Shown here one piece after another: positions 35,878 through 45,404 of a stretch of DNA of 64,000 nucleotides; the first letter of the stretch is position 1; the number at the start of each line of letters is the position of its first letter. Source of the DNA: Vreelandella neptunia. Lineage in GTDB: Bacteria > Pseudomonadota > Gammaproteobacteria > Pseudomonadales > Halomonadaceae. The position numbers were made by a program, and so were the translations under genes. The stretch covers positions 62,001 to 126,000 of the forward strand of contig NZ_JAKVTW010000007.1 in NCBI RefSeq assembly GCF_022489065.1, written 5' to 3'. Under the pieces are notes generated by a model. That model saw only the letters and a program-made list of their open reading frames with translations, was not told the origin of the DNA and did not search any database.

Positions 35878-36936
35878 TCAGGAGTGCGACATCCCTAAGG
35901 GCGTATCACTGTTATCCGTGCGATAACCGTGAGGGTTTTGGCGTTGCCAACGCCAAGTGTCAATCATCATGTCATCCAAGTTGCGGCGTGCCTGCCAACC
36001 AAGCTCCTGCTGGGCCTTGTGAGGATCTGCCCAGAACGCTGCCAAATCACCCTCGCGACGTGGAGCAAACTGATAAGGAATAGGTCGTTCACTGACACGC
36101 TCAAACGCCTTTACCATCTCAAGCACTGAAAGCCCCTGGCCAGTGCCCAGGTTATAGACATGCACCCCCGGCTGATTCAGATGGCCCACCGCGCCGACAT
36201 GCCCTTCTGCAAGGTCCATGACATGCAGGTAATCTCTGACACAGGTTCCATCTGCAGTGGCATAGTCGTTGCCGAAGACGGTTAATGCGTCGCGTCGACC
36301 TACCGCCACCTGAGCAATGTAGGGCATCAAGTTATTGGGAATGCCCTGTGGGTCCTCTCCCAACTGACCTGATGGATGCGCGCCGATAGGGTTGAAATAA
36401 CGCAGCAGCGCCACCGACCAACGCTCATCACTCTTTACCACGTCTTCCAAGACTTGCTCGACTATCGACTTGGAGGCGCCATAAGGATTCGACGTTCGGC
36501 CGCGCGGCATGGTTTCCTGATAAGGCACTGGCGCATCGGGTCCATAAACGGTGGCGGACGAACTGAACACCAAGCGGAAAACGCCAGCCTGCTCCATCGC
36601 TTGGCACAGCGTCACGGAACCGTTGACGTTGGCATCGTAATAAGCCAATGGTTGCTCAACGCTCTCGCCGACCGCCTTCAACCCGGCGAAATGGATCACG
36701 GCATGAATAGCATGTTCGCTAAACAGCTGGTCTAGGCAGGCGCGATCGCGAACATCGCCCTCAATAAAGGTTAAGGAGCGCCCGGTAATTTGCTCAACAC
36801 GAACCAGAGACTCCTTTGAGGCATTGATCAGGTTATCTAGCACCACGACCTCATAACCTGCCTCAAGTAAAGCCAACGCGGTGTGCGAGCCGATATATCC
36901 AGCCCCACCCGTTACAAGAATGTTGCCTTGCTGCAT
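35878..36936 (-). CDS. galE: UDP-glucose 4-epimerase
   Basis: Short-chain-dehydrogenase-type epimerase interconverting UDP-Glc and UDP-Gal, 352 residues. NAD-binding [11 protein letters not shown] lies at residues 8-18, the catalytic Tyr-x3-Lys in [11 protein letters not shown] near 155, and an [17 protein letters not shown] end as in GalE. ATG 36936 with an AGGA site is chosen; further ATG/TTG starts at 36951 and 36954 overlap the upstream gene and lack a ribosome site. The stop of the dehydrogenase gene lies one base before the chosen start. Confidence 0.93.
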   Translation of the reverse strand: MQQGNILVTGGAGYIGSHTALALLEAGYEVVVLDNLINASKESLVRVEQITGRSLTFIEGDVRDRACLDQLFSEHAIHAVIHFAGLKAVGESVEQPLAYYDANVNGSVTLCQAMEQAGVFRLVFSSSATVYGPDAPVPYQETMPRGRTSNPYGASKSIVEQVLEDVVKSDERWSVALLRYFNPIGAHPSGQLGEDPQGIPNNLMPYIAQVAVGRRDALTVFGNDYATADGTCVRDYLHVMDLAEGHVGAVGHLNQPGVHVYNLGTGQGLSVLEMVKAFERVSERPIPYQFAPRREGDLAAFWADPHKAQQELGWQARRNLDDMMIDTWRWQRQNPHGYRTDNSDTPLGMSHS

Positions 36937-36937
36937 A

Positions 36938-37915
36938 TTAGTATCCTGCATCAATGCTCACCGCCGTGGTAAAGGGTTGGCCATGCTGATAAGCGCGCAG
37001 GTTATCAACAAACACCTCCAGCGCACGCTCTAAATAGAAGGGCGTTGTGCCGGAGACATGCGGTGTGATCAACACATCACTGCGTCTCCATAGCGGGGAC
37101 TCTGCAGGCAGTGGTTGCTGCTCAAACACATCCAGGGCGGCGCCTTTCAGCGTGCCGTTGTCCAGTGCGCGCAGCAACGCCTCGCCACTCACCACGCCAC
37201 CGCGTGAAATATCGACCAACACGGCGCCTGGCTTAAGCTGGGCTAACAAGTGATCATTCACCACGCCGCGAGTGGCATCGGTCAGCGGCAAACACACCAC
37301 CAGAAAATCCGTACGTGCGAGCTCAACCCCAATCTCCTCAAGTGCCACCACCCGATCGACGCCCTCAATAGCACGCGGCGTACGCTGAGTACCGACCACC
37401 TGCATATCGAACGCCTTGGCACGCCGGGCAAGGCTCTGGCCGATATGTCCAAGCCCTAGAACAGTCAATTGACAGCCGGACAGCTCCCCAAGCCAGCTGC
37501 GCTGCCATAGCGCCTGCTTCGCCTGATCATGAAAGCGACCAAACTGTTTAGTGAAGTACAACATCGCGCCAATGGCGTATTCGCTCATCGGCGCACCGTG
37601 CACGCCGCTGCTCTTGGTCATCAGCGTGCCGGTTTTATCAAAGTCCATTTCCCAGATCTTCTCAACGCCAGCAGAGAGAAAATGTAGCCAGCGATAGCCG
37701 TCAAGTTTTGCCAACGCCGCGGGCAACCACGGTAACGTAGGAGTAATCACCACATCGAATTCAGCATGCCTCGGCACAGCCTCTACACTGCCAGCAAAAA
37801 AGATTTCCGCATCCGGCAATGCGGCCTCCAAGGCACGAGTAACAAGCGCCTGCTGCTGATCAAGCACCTCGGCTTTCTGTAGATAGAGCACTCGCTGGAT
37901 CGGTTGAGGCGACAT
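36938..37915 (-). CDS. D-isomer-specific 2-hydroxyacid dehydrogenase
   Basis: A 325-residue NAD(P)-dependent reductase of 2-oxo acids. Rossmann motif TVLGLGHIGQSLARRAKAF is at about 144-162. KPGAVLVDISRGGVVSGEAL and the LITPHVSGTTPFYLERALE strand hold the Arg and His of the family's catalytic set, though Glu is not pinned down. ATG 37915 overlaps the TGA of the aldolase gene by one base, so they are translated together. Such a pair could make a hydroxyacid (for example lactate or glycerate type) for a sugar side group, but the substrate is unknown. Confidence 0.88.
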   Translation of the reverse strand: MSPQPIQRVLYLQKAEVLDQQQALVTRALEAALPDAEIFFAGSVEAVPRHAEFDVVITPTLPWLPAALAKLDGYRWLHFLSAGVEKIWEMDFDKTGTLMTKSSGVHGAPMSEYAIGAMLYFTKQFGRFHDQAKQALWQRSWLGELSGCQLTVLGLGHIGQSLARRAKAFDMQVVGTQRTPRAIEGVDRVVALEEIGVELARTDFLVVCLPLTDATRGVVNDHLLAQLKPGAVLVDISRGGVVSGEALLRALDNGTLKGAALDVFEQQPLPAESPLWRRSDVLITPHVSGTTPFYLERALEVFVDNLRAYQHGQPFTTAVSIDAGY

Positions 37916-38748
37916 CACGCGGCTCCTCGGTTACCCAGTCGGTAAGCACACTCAGCCAACTGACGCTGGTTGTCGAGCAACATGCTTTCGTCAGTGCCAC
38001 GCCAATACGTTTCCGCCTGACGTAATTTTTCGATCTCGGCAGGAAAATCGAGAGTTTCAAGCAAGGCAGCCGATGTGGCTGCCCCCGAGTGAAAAGCGCG
38101 GGAAAGAATAATCCACTCCGAACCCAGACGAACGTGCTCGCCCAACACCGTTTCAGCAGGCAGCTCGCCCTGGCCGATCCGCGCAACACCACCCACACCC
38201 CAGGTCACGCCCGCCTGATTGAGCACCGCAGCAGCAGGGTCTAATAACCGCGCGGCCATGGGTTCAAACAGAAAGCTAAGGCCCATACTCAAGGAGAGAT
38301 CGTTGAGGCCAATGTGCACTTCGTCATAGCCAGGCGTCAGCAAGCCTAGCCAATCGGGTAACCGAACCAAAGAAGCGGCCGTTTCCGCAAGAAAGGTAAT
38401 CGGCACACGGCCATTCACCAGTTCCAAAAACTGCCCCACCTCGTCACGCGAGGAAAACATCGGCAGCATCAAACGCTGGGCGCCATGCTCAATCGCCGCA
38501 TCCACTTCGCTAAGCGTTGACACATGAAGAGGGTTCAATCGCACCATTAACTCAGCATGCTTAAGCACGCTGGCAACGCCAGCGATCTGCTCCAGGGTAT
38601 GGGCCGCTTTATGCGTATCCAGATGCCCTTGGCGCTCCGCCTTGCCCAGCACCTCTTGATCCATGAAGATCCGTGCCACGCCATGCTGTTCTATAAAAGC
38701 AGCGACATCAGGGCTCGCGGTAATCATCATAAAGTTAAGCTGGCTCAT
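37915..38748 (-). CDS. HpcH/HpaI-family aldolase/citrate-lyase-like protein
   Basis: A 277-residue TIM-barrel protein of the family that splits or joins 2-oxo-3-deoxy acids with pyruvate and needs a metal. VRLNPLHVSTLSEVDAAIEH and MLPMFSSRDEVGQFL near 90-107 and EVHIGLNDLSLSMG near 150 are recognisable. Family members usually sit in catabolic operons; finding one coupled between a sugar transferase and hydroxyacid dehydrogenase gene within a polysaccharide locus is uncommon. Its start overlaps the sugar transferase gene by four bases. Confidence 0.82.
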   Translation of the reverse strand: MSQLNFMMITASPDVAAFIEQHGVARIFMDQEVLGKAERQGHLDTHKAAHTLEQIAGVASVLKHAELMVRLNPLHVSTLSEVDAAIEHGAQRLMLPMFSSRDEVGQFLELVNGRVPITFLAETAASLVRLPDWLGLLTPGYDEVHIGLNDLSLSMGLSFLFEPMAARLLDPAAAVLNQAGVTWGVGGVARIGQGELPAETVLGEHVRLGSEWIILSRAFHSGAATSAALLETLDFPAEIEKLRQAETYWRGTDESMLLDNQRQLAECAYRLGNRGAA

Positions 38749-39413
38749 CGTATTGCCTCTTCAACGTCACTGTCCTGCGGAGGCTGGCCATTCAAACGAT
38801 CACGGTATGTTCGCCAGTTCAATCCTGCTTCACCGTAGATACCGCTACCCGTCAGCACCACTTTAACGGTCAGCAGTAAAATTTTGAGATCAAACGCCAA
38901 ATTTTGCTTCTCAACATATTCAGCATCAAAAGCCAGCTGCTGGAGCCAACCCAGGCTACGTCGCCCCCTCACCTGTGAAAGCCCGGTTAATCCTGGACGC
39001 AAACTAAAGCGTTTTTTATAGCTAGGCGGCACCACTTCAGTTTGCTCCATCAACACCGGACGCGGTCCCACCACGCTCATATCACCTATTAAGATGTTGA
39101 TCAGTTGTGGCAATTCATCGAGGCTGGTGGCACGAATAAAGCGCCCTGCCCGGGTAATACGCGGGTCATGGCCAGCACTTACCACCTGCTCTTGATGTTG
39201 GTCAATTTCATTAGGCGCACGGTGCAGCATGGTGCGAAACTTAAATATCTTAAAAGGTTGCTCGCCCCGCCCTGCACGCTGTTGCATGAAGAACACCGGC
39301 CCTTGGCTATCTAGCTTAATCCACAGAGCAACGACCAAAAGCAGTGGTGAGAATATGACGAGAGCGATAAGACTAGCGGCAAAGTCGAAACATCGTTTGA
39401 CGATAAAATTCAT
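38745..39413 (-). CDS. Initiating undecaprenyl-phosphate sugar phosphotransferase
   Basis: A 222-residue membrane-anchored PglC/WcaJ-type enzyme which loads the first sugar-phosphate on undecaprenyl phosphate. One N-terminal membrane segment ([19 protein letters not shown]) precedes the catalytic domain: [30 protein letters not shown], and [10 protein letters not shown] followed by [14 protein letters not shown]. It fits the short form lacking the extra membrane helices of WbaP. It begins polysaccharide repeat-unit synthesis. Confidence 0.92.
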   Translation of the reverse strand: MNFIVKRCFDFAASLIALVIFSPLLLVVALWIKLDSQGPVFFMQQRAGRGEQPFKIFKFRTMLHRAPNEIDQHQEQVVSAGHDPRITRAGRFIRATSLDELPQLINILIGDMSVVGPRPVLMEQTEVVPPSYKKRFSLRPGLTGLSQVRGRRSLGWLQQLAFDAEYVEKQNLAFDLKILLLTVKVVLTGSGIYGEAGLNWRTYRDRLNGQPPQDSDVEEAIR

Positions 39414-40525
39414 ACCAACTCCATAGAATCCATGATCACACGATTTACTTTGCGAACGTCATAATACTCCTCGACGAACCGTATACTGGCTTTACCCATC
39501 TGCTCAGCCAGCAAAGGTTCATCAAGGAAGCGCTGCATCGCGGCAGCGACTGCTTTGGGATCACGTGGTGGCACTAATATCCCGTTCTCTCCTCTAATAA
39601 CCGTCTCCCTGCAACCAGGTGAATCCGTCGTGATAATAGGACGACCCATGCTCATCGCTTCCAATACACAGCGAGGCGTTCCCTCTCGATAATAGGAAGG
39701 GAAGACAAATACCGTGCCTTGCTCTATCCAAGGGCGAACACCTGAAACACCACCAATAAATTCTACGGCGCCGACAGACTTCCAACGCTCTAGGTCACTA
39801 TTGCTGCATGAGTGAGGAAGCGTGGGATCATGAGGGCCTACTGCTACAAACCGAGCGTGGGGATTGTCAGCTTTAATCAGAGCGGCTGCTTCGCAAAACT
39901 CATTAATACCTTTTTCATAAAGAAGGCGCCCTATATACAGGAAAGTAACGTTTCCAGTAGGTAATGCCTGTGCAGGGTACTGCTCCATATTGACGCCAGA
40001 CCCATATACCCGAACGACCTTATTAGAGTCTGTCAAAATACCTCGATCTTTAAATTCTTTGATATCATCTGGGTTCTGAAAAAAAACTTTTGTGTTAAAA
40101 AACAAGGCGCTTCGATATAGCAAGGAGGCTATTTTTAAGACATATTTATTCTTATTGCCTCCAGCAAAAACATGCCCTAAGCCCGTAATCATCGAATATA
40201 TACGTGGCACGCCAGCTAATTTAGCTGCAAAGCTACCATAAATAACGGGTTTAATATTGTACCCAAAAACAGCCTTTGGTTTACATGATTTCATAAGCTT
40301 ACGTAACGACAAAATCGTCTTGAAATCATGCACCGGATTCATACCCGTACGGCCCATCTCAAATCGATAAATGGGAATACCTAATGACTCAACTTCCGCG
40401 AGATAGTCTGCACTGGGCACCGCTGCTGCCACAGTCAAACCTTGCGACTTAAGATCCTGAATAAGATCACCACGATTGGCGATCAGCGAACGAGCGTTAC
40501 CCGCAACAATTAGAATGTCCAACAA
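39410..40525 (-). CDS. Glycosyltransferase family 4
   Basis: A 371-residue GT-B-fold glycosyltransferase. Its N-terminal acceptor domain begins ILIVAGNARSLI; the nucleotide-sugar domain has VTFLYIGRLLYEKGINEF near 185 and the E-x7-E motif in REGTPRCVLEAMSMGRPIIT near 290. The start is probably TTG at 40525, directly after the polymerase stop and seven bases from AAGGAG. It overlaps the sugar transferase gene by four bases. Sugar specificity cannot be told. Confidence 0.88.
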   Translation of the reverse strand: MLDILIVAGNARSLIANRGDLIQDLKSQGLTVAAAVPSADYLAEVESLGIPIYRFEMGRTGMNPVHDFKTILSLRKLMKSCKPKAVFGYNIKPVIYGSFAAKLAGVPRIYSMITGLGHVFAGGNKNKYVLKIASLLYRSALFFNTKVFFQNPDDIKEFKDRGILTDSNKVVRVYGSGVNMEQYPAQALPTGNVTFLYIGRLLYEKGINEFCEAAALIKADNPHARFVAVGPHDPTLPHSCSNSDLERWKSVGAVEFIGGVSGVRPWIEQGTVFVFPSYYREGTPRCVLEAMSMGRPIITTDSPGCRETVIRGENGILVPPRDPKAVAAAMQRFLDEPLLAEQMGKASIRFVEEYYDVRKVNRVIMDSMELV

Positions 40526-41761
40526 TCAGGCTCTCCTTAATTTAATTGAAAGAGTGTGAAAAGAAGAAGCTGCAAGAAGAACAAAGATGCCTAAAAGTTT
40601 AGTTTTATGGCGTGTAGCGGTACCAATATTGGTAACACCAATAGCAAAAATAAACGTCAACGCACCGAATATGAACAGCATAGCCAAACACTCTTCACGA
40701 TTTTTTATCGTACCCCACCCCTTATAGAGGCGCCACGCCAAGAATATATAGAGAACTGATGAAACCATACCTAATAGATGACGTGGGCTTCTAATATCCC
40801 AAGGAAATGGAGAAAAATGGAAATATATGACACGACCTGGTATTAGCCAAGGTTGAGTAAAGGGATTACCTTGAGCAATAAAAGCTGGATAAGCAGAGCC
40901 ACCTGTTGCCTCTCTTTCAAAACGCGACTCTATTGCTTCACCGATTCCACTCTCTTCATCGCCACCAATTTCAACACCTTTACCTAATGATATGCCTCCA
41001 CTCAAGCCAATCATGCCTACTGACATGACCAGCATTGCTACGGACAACAACACCTTAACGGCATCTTGAAAAGACAGTTTCGACATGTCTTTATTTTTAA
41101 ATGTTTTATAAATAAAGAAAGCTAAATAACCACCTACGCCTATAAACGCACCAATCCACCCAGGATGGAAAAGAACTGCCATACCAAAAAACATACAACC
41201 CCATAATAAACCTATAATACTTTTCCCCCCAACCCATCTTAGGAAAAAGAATAGACCCAATATGAAAAACATAATCGCAACTTCTTCACGCATTGCCAAA
41301 ATTGAGTTAAATCCGGCAAAGGGATAAAGTGACATTATCAAAGCTACGATTGTAGCCGTTCGCTTGCCCCAAAGGTCATAAGCTATTAAAGCCGTGGTAG
41401 CCACCACCACAAAACCAAACAAGAAACTCATAACCGGCAAAATATGCTCTGAGGTGCCCACCAACTTCATAATAATGGCGCCGAGCCATGAATAAAATAA
41501 TGAATTAAACAATAAATTCAATGACAACAAGTCTGGCCAACTTAATAGTGACCACTCAAATGCCATCCGCGTAAAGCGCAACGCATCGGTATCAGCGCCA
41601 GGAGGTCTAAAAATAGCTAAATAATCAAGTACAAAAAGAAAGCTTCTAAAAAGGTAAGCAAGCACTAATGGCCACAATAGCCAACGGTACATTACAGAGA
41701 TACCAATGCAGTAAACCGCAGCCAGCAAGAAAATAATTAAAACATAAAAATCAGCAGTCAT
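40526..41761 (-). CDS. Wzy-like polysaccharide polymerase
   Basis: A 411-residue integral membrane protein with about ten to eleven hydrophobic segments and a large periplasmic loop (GGDEESGIGEAIESRFEREA), lying among glycosyltransferase genes. It lacks the O-antigen ligase motif of the other ligase-like gene. These features, more than sequence identity, suggest the Wzy polymerase of the locus. ATG 41761 is preferred to the TTG at 41770; both have weak ribosome sites. Confidence 0.68.
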   Translation of the reverse strand: MTADFYVLIIFLLAAVYCIGISVMYRWLLWPLVLAYLFRSFLFVLDYLAIFRPPGADTDALRFTRMAFEWSLLSWPDLLSLNLLFNSLFYSWLGAIIMKLVGTSEHILPVMSFLFGFVVVATTALIAYDLWGKRTATIVALIMSLYPFAGFNSILAMREEVAIMFFILGLFFFLRWVGGKSIIGLLWGCMFFGMAVLFHPGWIGAFIGVGGYLAFFIYKTFKNKDMSKLSFQDAVKVLLSVAMLVMSVGMIGLSGGISLGKGVEIGGDEESGIGEAIESRFEREATGGSAYPAFIAQGNPFTQPWLIPGRVIYFHFSPFPWDIRSPRHLLGMVSSVLYIFLAWRLYKGWGTIKNREECLAMLFIFGALTFIFAIGVTNIGTATRHKTKLLGIFVLLAASSFHTLSIKLRRA

Positions 41762-41776
41762 TGAGGCCAACCATCA

Positions 41777-42838
41777 TCATAAACTCCGATAGACATCTAA
41801 ATGCTTGTCGACAGAAGTTGTAATCGAATAAATCCAGGAATTTTTCATGGCATTTTCGTGAAATTGCAAGCGCAGTGGGTAGTCATTAACAAGTGTTTCT
41901 AGTGCTGACGAATACTCTTCGAGATCTACCTCAACCACGACACCATTTCCGACGCTGGTGACTATTTCAGAACAACCTCCAACATTGGTCACTAGGACGG
42001 GCAAACCTGCCAATGTTGCTTCAATTTGAGCAATGGGCAGTCCTTCCCATGCAGACGACATGACAAAGACATCACTCTCATTTAACAGCGACTTAACATC
42101 GATAACATTACCCAGGAAGCGAACTTTCGACGTAATATCAAGCGATTCTGCTAACGCTTTAAGTTCAGGCAAAAATGCGCCTTCTCCTGCAATCATAACC
42201 AAGAAATTGTGCCCTTTTACACGAGCAACTGCCTCTAACAATAAGCGAATATTTTTCTGCTCCGACAGGCGCCCAACAAACACCAGCTTTACAGGGTCAC
42301 TCTCTATATATTGTACTTTTTTGACGATTCTAGACTCATCTACACCATTATCTATATGGTGAACAGGTCCTTTCGTCACGCCTTCTAATAATCGCTTACA
42401 GGCATCGCATATACCTATGTAAGCGTCCATTCTTAAATCGAGCAACTTATAAATATGCTTGTTAGCTCTCAAGCGAATATTGTGATGAGTATAAACTCTT
42501 TTCACACCCGTTAAGAACAAGGCAAAAACAGCGCCATAATATAAATGTGAGTGAACAACATCTGGCTTAAATTTTTTAACTAAATTACGTAGCGATAAAA
42601 CACCTAGTAATGGATTTTTTCTTGCTTTCTGACCAATAAAACCAAATTCAATATTATGTTCTTGGAGCTGATTCAAAAAAGAGCTTTCAAAAGATAAGTC
42701 CCTACCTGCTTCCGAGGCACGATCTAGAAAAACAATAAACACTTCATGCCCACGTTTTGCCATCTCAATTGAAAGATCTCTGGCATATACTTCAGCCCCT
42801 CCAGCAGCAGCTGAAGATATAATATGTAAAATTCTCAT
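41777..42838 (-). CDS. Glycosyltransferase family 4
   Basis: A 353-residue GT-B glycosyltransferase. The N-terminal glycine-rich loop is ILHIISSAAAGGAEVYARDL, followed by KPDVVHSHLYYG near 91. The donor-site segment VKLVFVGRLSEQKNIRLLLE lies near 181 and the E-x7-E-containing WEGLPIAQIEATLAGLPVLV near 265. Base composition is more AT-rich than the flanking locus ends. Donor and acceptor are unknown. Confidence 0.9.
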   Translation of the reverse strand: MRILHIISSAAAGGAEVYARDLSIEMAKRGHEVFIVFLDRASEAGRDLSFESSFLNQLQEHNIEFGFIGQKARKNPLLGVLSLRNLVKKFKPDVVHSHLYYGAVFALFLTGVKRVYTHHNIRLRANKHIYKLLDLRMDAYIGICDACKRLLEGVTKGPVHHIDNGVDESRIVKKVQYIESDPVKLVFVGRLSEQKNIRLLLEAVARVKGHNFLVMIAGEGAFLPELKALAESLDITSKVRFLGNVIDVKSLLNESDVFVMSSAWEGLPIAQIEATLAGLPVLVTNVGGCSEIVTSVGNGVVVEVDLEEYSSALETLVNDYPLRLQFHENAMKNSWIYSITTSVDKHLDVYRSL

Positions 42839-42926
42839 ACTTTTGCCTTGGTCATTAATTTATTTAACCGTTTGATAAACTTCGTTTTGCTATAATTGAT
42901 ATAATTATAATTTCAATATTATACTG

Positions 42927-44138
42927 TTAATGTAGCTCAAGAAGATTCCGCCATTGCTTAGTAACGCTTTTTATGTCAAAGCTTGCAGCACGAACTTTCG
43001 CCCCTTCAGACATTTTTTCACGCATCTCAGCATTCGTTAACACGTCAATAATCGCCGCTGCTAGATGCTCTTCATTTGCATTTATATCATTACCATCTAA
43101 ATTTAACTTTTCATCAAATGGCGGTACTAAGATTCCACATTCATGGATCTCATTCTCAGATGCCTTTTTAGTAAAATCACTCTTGGGGGCAATAATTTCT
43201 CTAGGCCCAACGTCACAATCTGCGGCCACCACAGGCGTACCACAGGCAATGGCCTCACCCAGTGCATTTCCAAACCCTTCAATAAGCGAAGGAAAGGCAA
43301 ATACGGTAGCAGCGCGTATATATTTATAAGGGTTTGAACGATACCCTAGAAAATGAATATGCTCTTCTAGGCCCGTAGACTTAGCCAGTAATTTAAGATC
43401 ATCTTCCAACTCGCCCCTACCTAGAATAACTAGGCGCGCCTCCGGCTGACGTTGCTTTATTTCTTTAAATGCTTTTATGAGGTGCCAATGCCCTTTATCG
43501 TATGTCATACGCCCGACAGTAATGATGACCGGATGACTAAAAATTTCTGCCACGTCGTCTTCTAACTCATCACACGATAAAGTTTGAATCTCTTGCGTAT
43601 CAAAATAAGGGTAAATAACGTCTATCTTTGCCTCTTCGATGCCATAATAATTAATTAGATCGTATTTAACCCCTTCACAAATCGCCACAACCTTATCCGC
43701 TTTATTGTATAAAAATCTTATATAAAGCTTTTGGAAAATTCTTTTCAATGCAAACGGCGATTTTCGCAAATACGTTCTTACCGAAACCACACACAGCTCG
43801 CCATTTTTAGATAATATATTAGAAATATTTGGGTGGCCGATCAAACTAATACAAGCCGTTGGCTTTGTTTCTTTTTTAATTTTCTTTATTCTAAAAGCTG
43901 CTTGAATAATACTACTTAATTTTCCCAAAGCACCTTTATTGTCTCCCAACTCTAAATCTATCAACTTGCCAGCGTAATCATAATCTATTTTTGACGCATC
44001 AAAAGTAACTACTTGCACATTCATGAAGCCCGCGAAAAAGCATGACAAGCGAGCAGCTACGTTTTCAGCGCCGCCGCTGTATGTTTTCGGCGTAATAATC
44101 ATTAAGCTTTTATTTTCCGTCATAAATAGTTTACTCAT
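42927..44138 (-). CDS. Glycosyltransferase family 4
   Basis: A 403-residue GT-B enzyme: ITPKTYSGGAENVAARLSCF near residue 15, VITVGRMTYDKGHWHLIKA near 210 and a donor-site IEGFGNALGEAIACGTPVVA near 300. The frame begins at GTG 44144; ATG 44138 is chosen, while 44123 is another possibility, none with a clear ribosome site. It lies between another GT4 gene and a GT2 gene in an AT-rich block. Confidence 0.88.
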   Translation of the reverse strand: MSKLFMTENKSLMIITPKTYSGGAENVAARLSCFFAGFMNVQVVTFDASKIDYDYAGKLIDLELGDNKGALGKLSSIIQAAFRIKKIKKETKPTACISLIGHPNISNILSKNGELCVVSVRTYLRKSPFALKRIFQKLYIRFLYNKADKVVAICEGVKYDLINYYGIEEAKIDVIYPYFDTQEIQTLSCDELEDDVAEIFSHPVIITVGRMTYDKGHWHLIKAFKEIKQRQPEARLVILGRGELEDDLKLLAKSTGLEEHIHFLGYRSNPYKYIRAATVFAFPSLIEGFGNALGEAIACGTPVVAADCDVGPREIIAPKSDFTKKASENEIHECGILVPPFDEKLNLDGNDINANEEHLAAAIIDVLTNAEMREKMSEGAKVRAASFDIKSVTKQWRNLLELH

Positions 44139-44249
44139 GATCACTAAGGGTGGAAGTAACTAGCCAAATCATTAATATACCCTGATCGATAAAAATTTAC
44201 TTAGTTTAAAATAAAATTTATTAGCTTTTTTTTATTATCAGACTTTAGC

Positions 44250-45269
44250 TCACCTTCTAACAGTCCACTTACTTGAAGAGCTATGAAGGCCTAACAGAAA
44301 TTGAATTAACTGCCTAAAAACTGAGTTCATACTACTCAACTTTGCCATTGATCGAGCAATGGCGCTGGTAAAATTCACGGATTCTTGAATAGCTAGGCTT
44401 GATAAATATAAAGCACGATCAATGTCTTTATTAAAAAGACACTCTAACGATTTCTTTGCAATAAACACGGACGTGGGCTTACTTTTATCTCTAAACATGC
44501 CCCCATGCCGACCATATTTTTCTACAAAGTCACTACCCATAGTTTTTCTATTGTAGTGGCACTGAATGGCAAAATTAGAAAATGCTTTTTGCAGTATTAA
44601 TTTATCGATATCAGTAGAAACGCCATCGCTATAGAATGCCCGACGCTCGTATAGAAGCTCATCAACAACGGCCATGTCGCAATATGCGGCCATTCTTATC
44701 CACAAATCACGGTCTTGCGCAAACTTGAAAAAGTCGCGGTAGCCCCCAACTTTTTGATAAAGCTCTCGACGATACATGACGTCGCCATGACTAAAAGGAT
44801 TTCCTAATTTTAAAAAAGTTTCTAATGTTGCTCTTTCTTTAATAGTTTTAGACGTTGATTCGTAACCATCATTCGGGCCACCGAAAACAATATTCTTATG
44901 TTTACAGCCTACTACACCCAGCGAGGAATCAGCGTCTAACAGATTAACCTGTGCTTTTATTCGCTCAGGAAAGGAAACATCGCCAGCGCCTTGAACTGCA
45001 ATATACTCAGAATCAGTGTTTTCAATAGCACGTCTGATAGCACCTACGAACCCCGTGTTCTCTTGATGGATAACGGTCAATTTAGGGTCATTATAGCTAT
45101 CTAGTATTTCTTTTACTCTAGGATCTTTACTACCATCATTTACCACCGTAATTTTATAATTATCAAATGTTTGGTTTAAAAGAGAATCCAGGGTATCTTT
45201 AATGTAATCTGCACGGTTGTACCATGCACAAACAATCAATACTTTTGTCTTTTCTAGCTCTAGAGACAT
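44250..45269 (-). CDS. Glycosyltransferase family 2
   Basis: A 339-residue GT-A-fold enzyme with VLIVCAWYNRADYIKDTLDS at the N-terminus, KITVVNDGSKDPRVKE near 40 and a GAGDVSFPERIKA segment near 96 in place of the usual D-x-D loop. LWIRMAAYCDMAVVDELLYE contributes the acceptor-side acid. It is a stand-alone cytosolic transferase in the repeat-unit assembly set. Confidence 0.88.
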   Translation of the reverse strand: MSLELEKTKVLIVCAWYNRADYIKDTLDSLLNQTFDNYKITVVNDGSKDPRVKEILDSYNDPKLTVIHQENTGFVGAIRRAIENTDSEYIAVQGAGDVSFPERIKAQVNLLDADSSLGVVGCKHKNIVFGGPNDGYESTSKTIKERATLETFLKLGNPFSHGDVMYRRELYQKVGGYRDFFKFAQDRDLWIRMAAYCDMAVVDELLYERRAFYSDGVSTDIDKLILQKAFSNFAIQCHYNRKTMGSDFVEKYGRHGGMFRDKSKPTSVFIAKKSLECLFNKDIDRALYLSSLAIQESVNFTSAIARSMAKLSSMNSVFRQLIQFLLGLHSSSSKWTVRR

Positions 45270-45404
45270 AGATAACCCCTACCCTTAAGCAAAAAATTGT
45301 AAATGTTTAACTCGGAAAAATGGCAACAATAAACAACACCGACCCACCAATTCAAAACTTTATATTTTCTTTACCAATGATAAAATCAGCAAAAAACGTA
45401 TATT

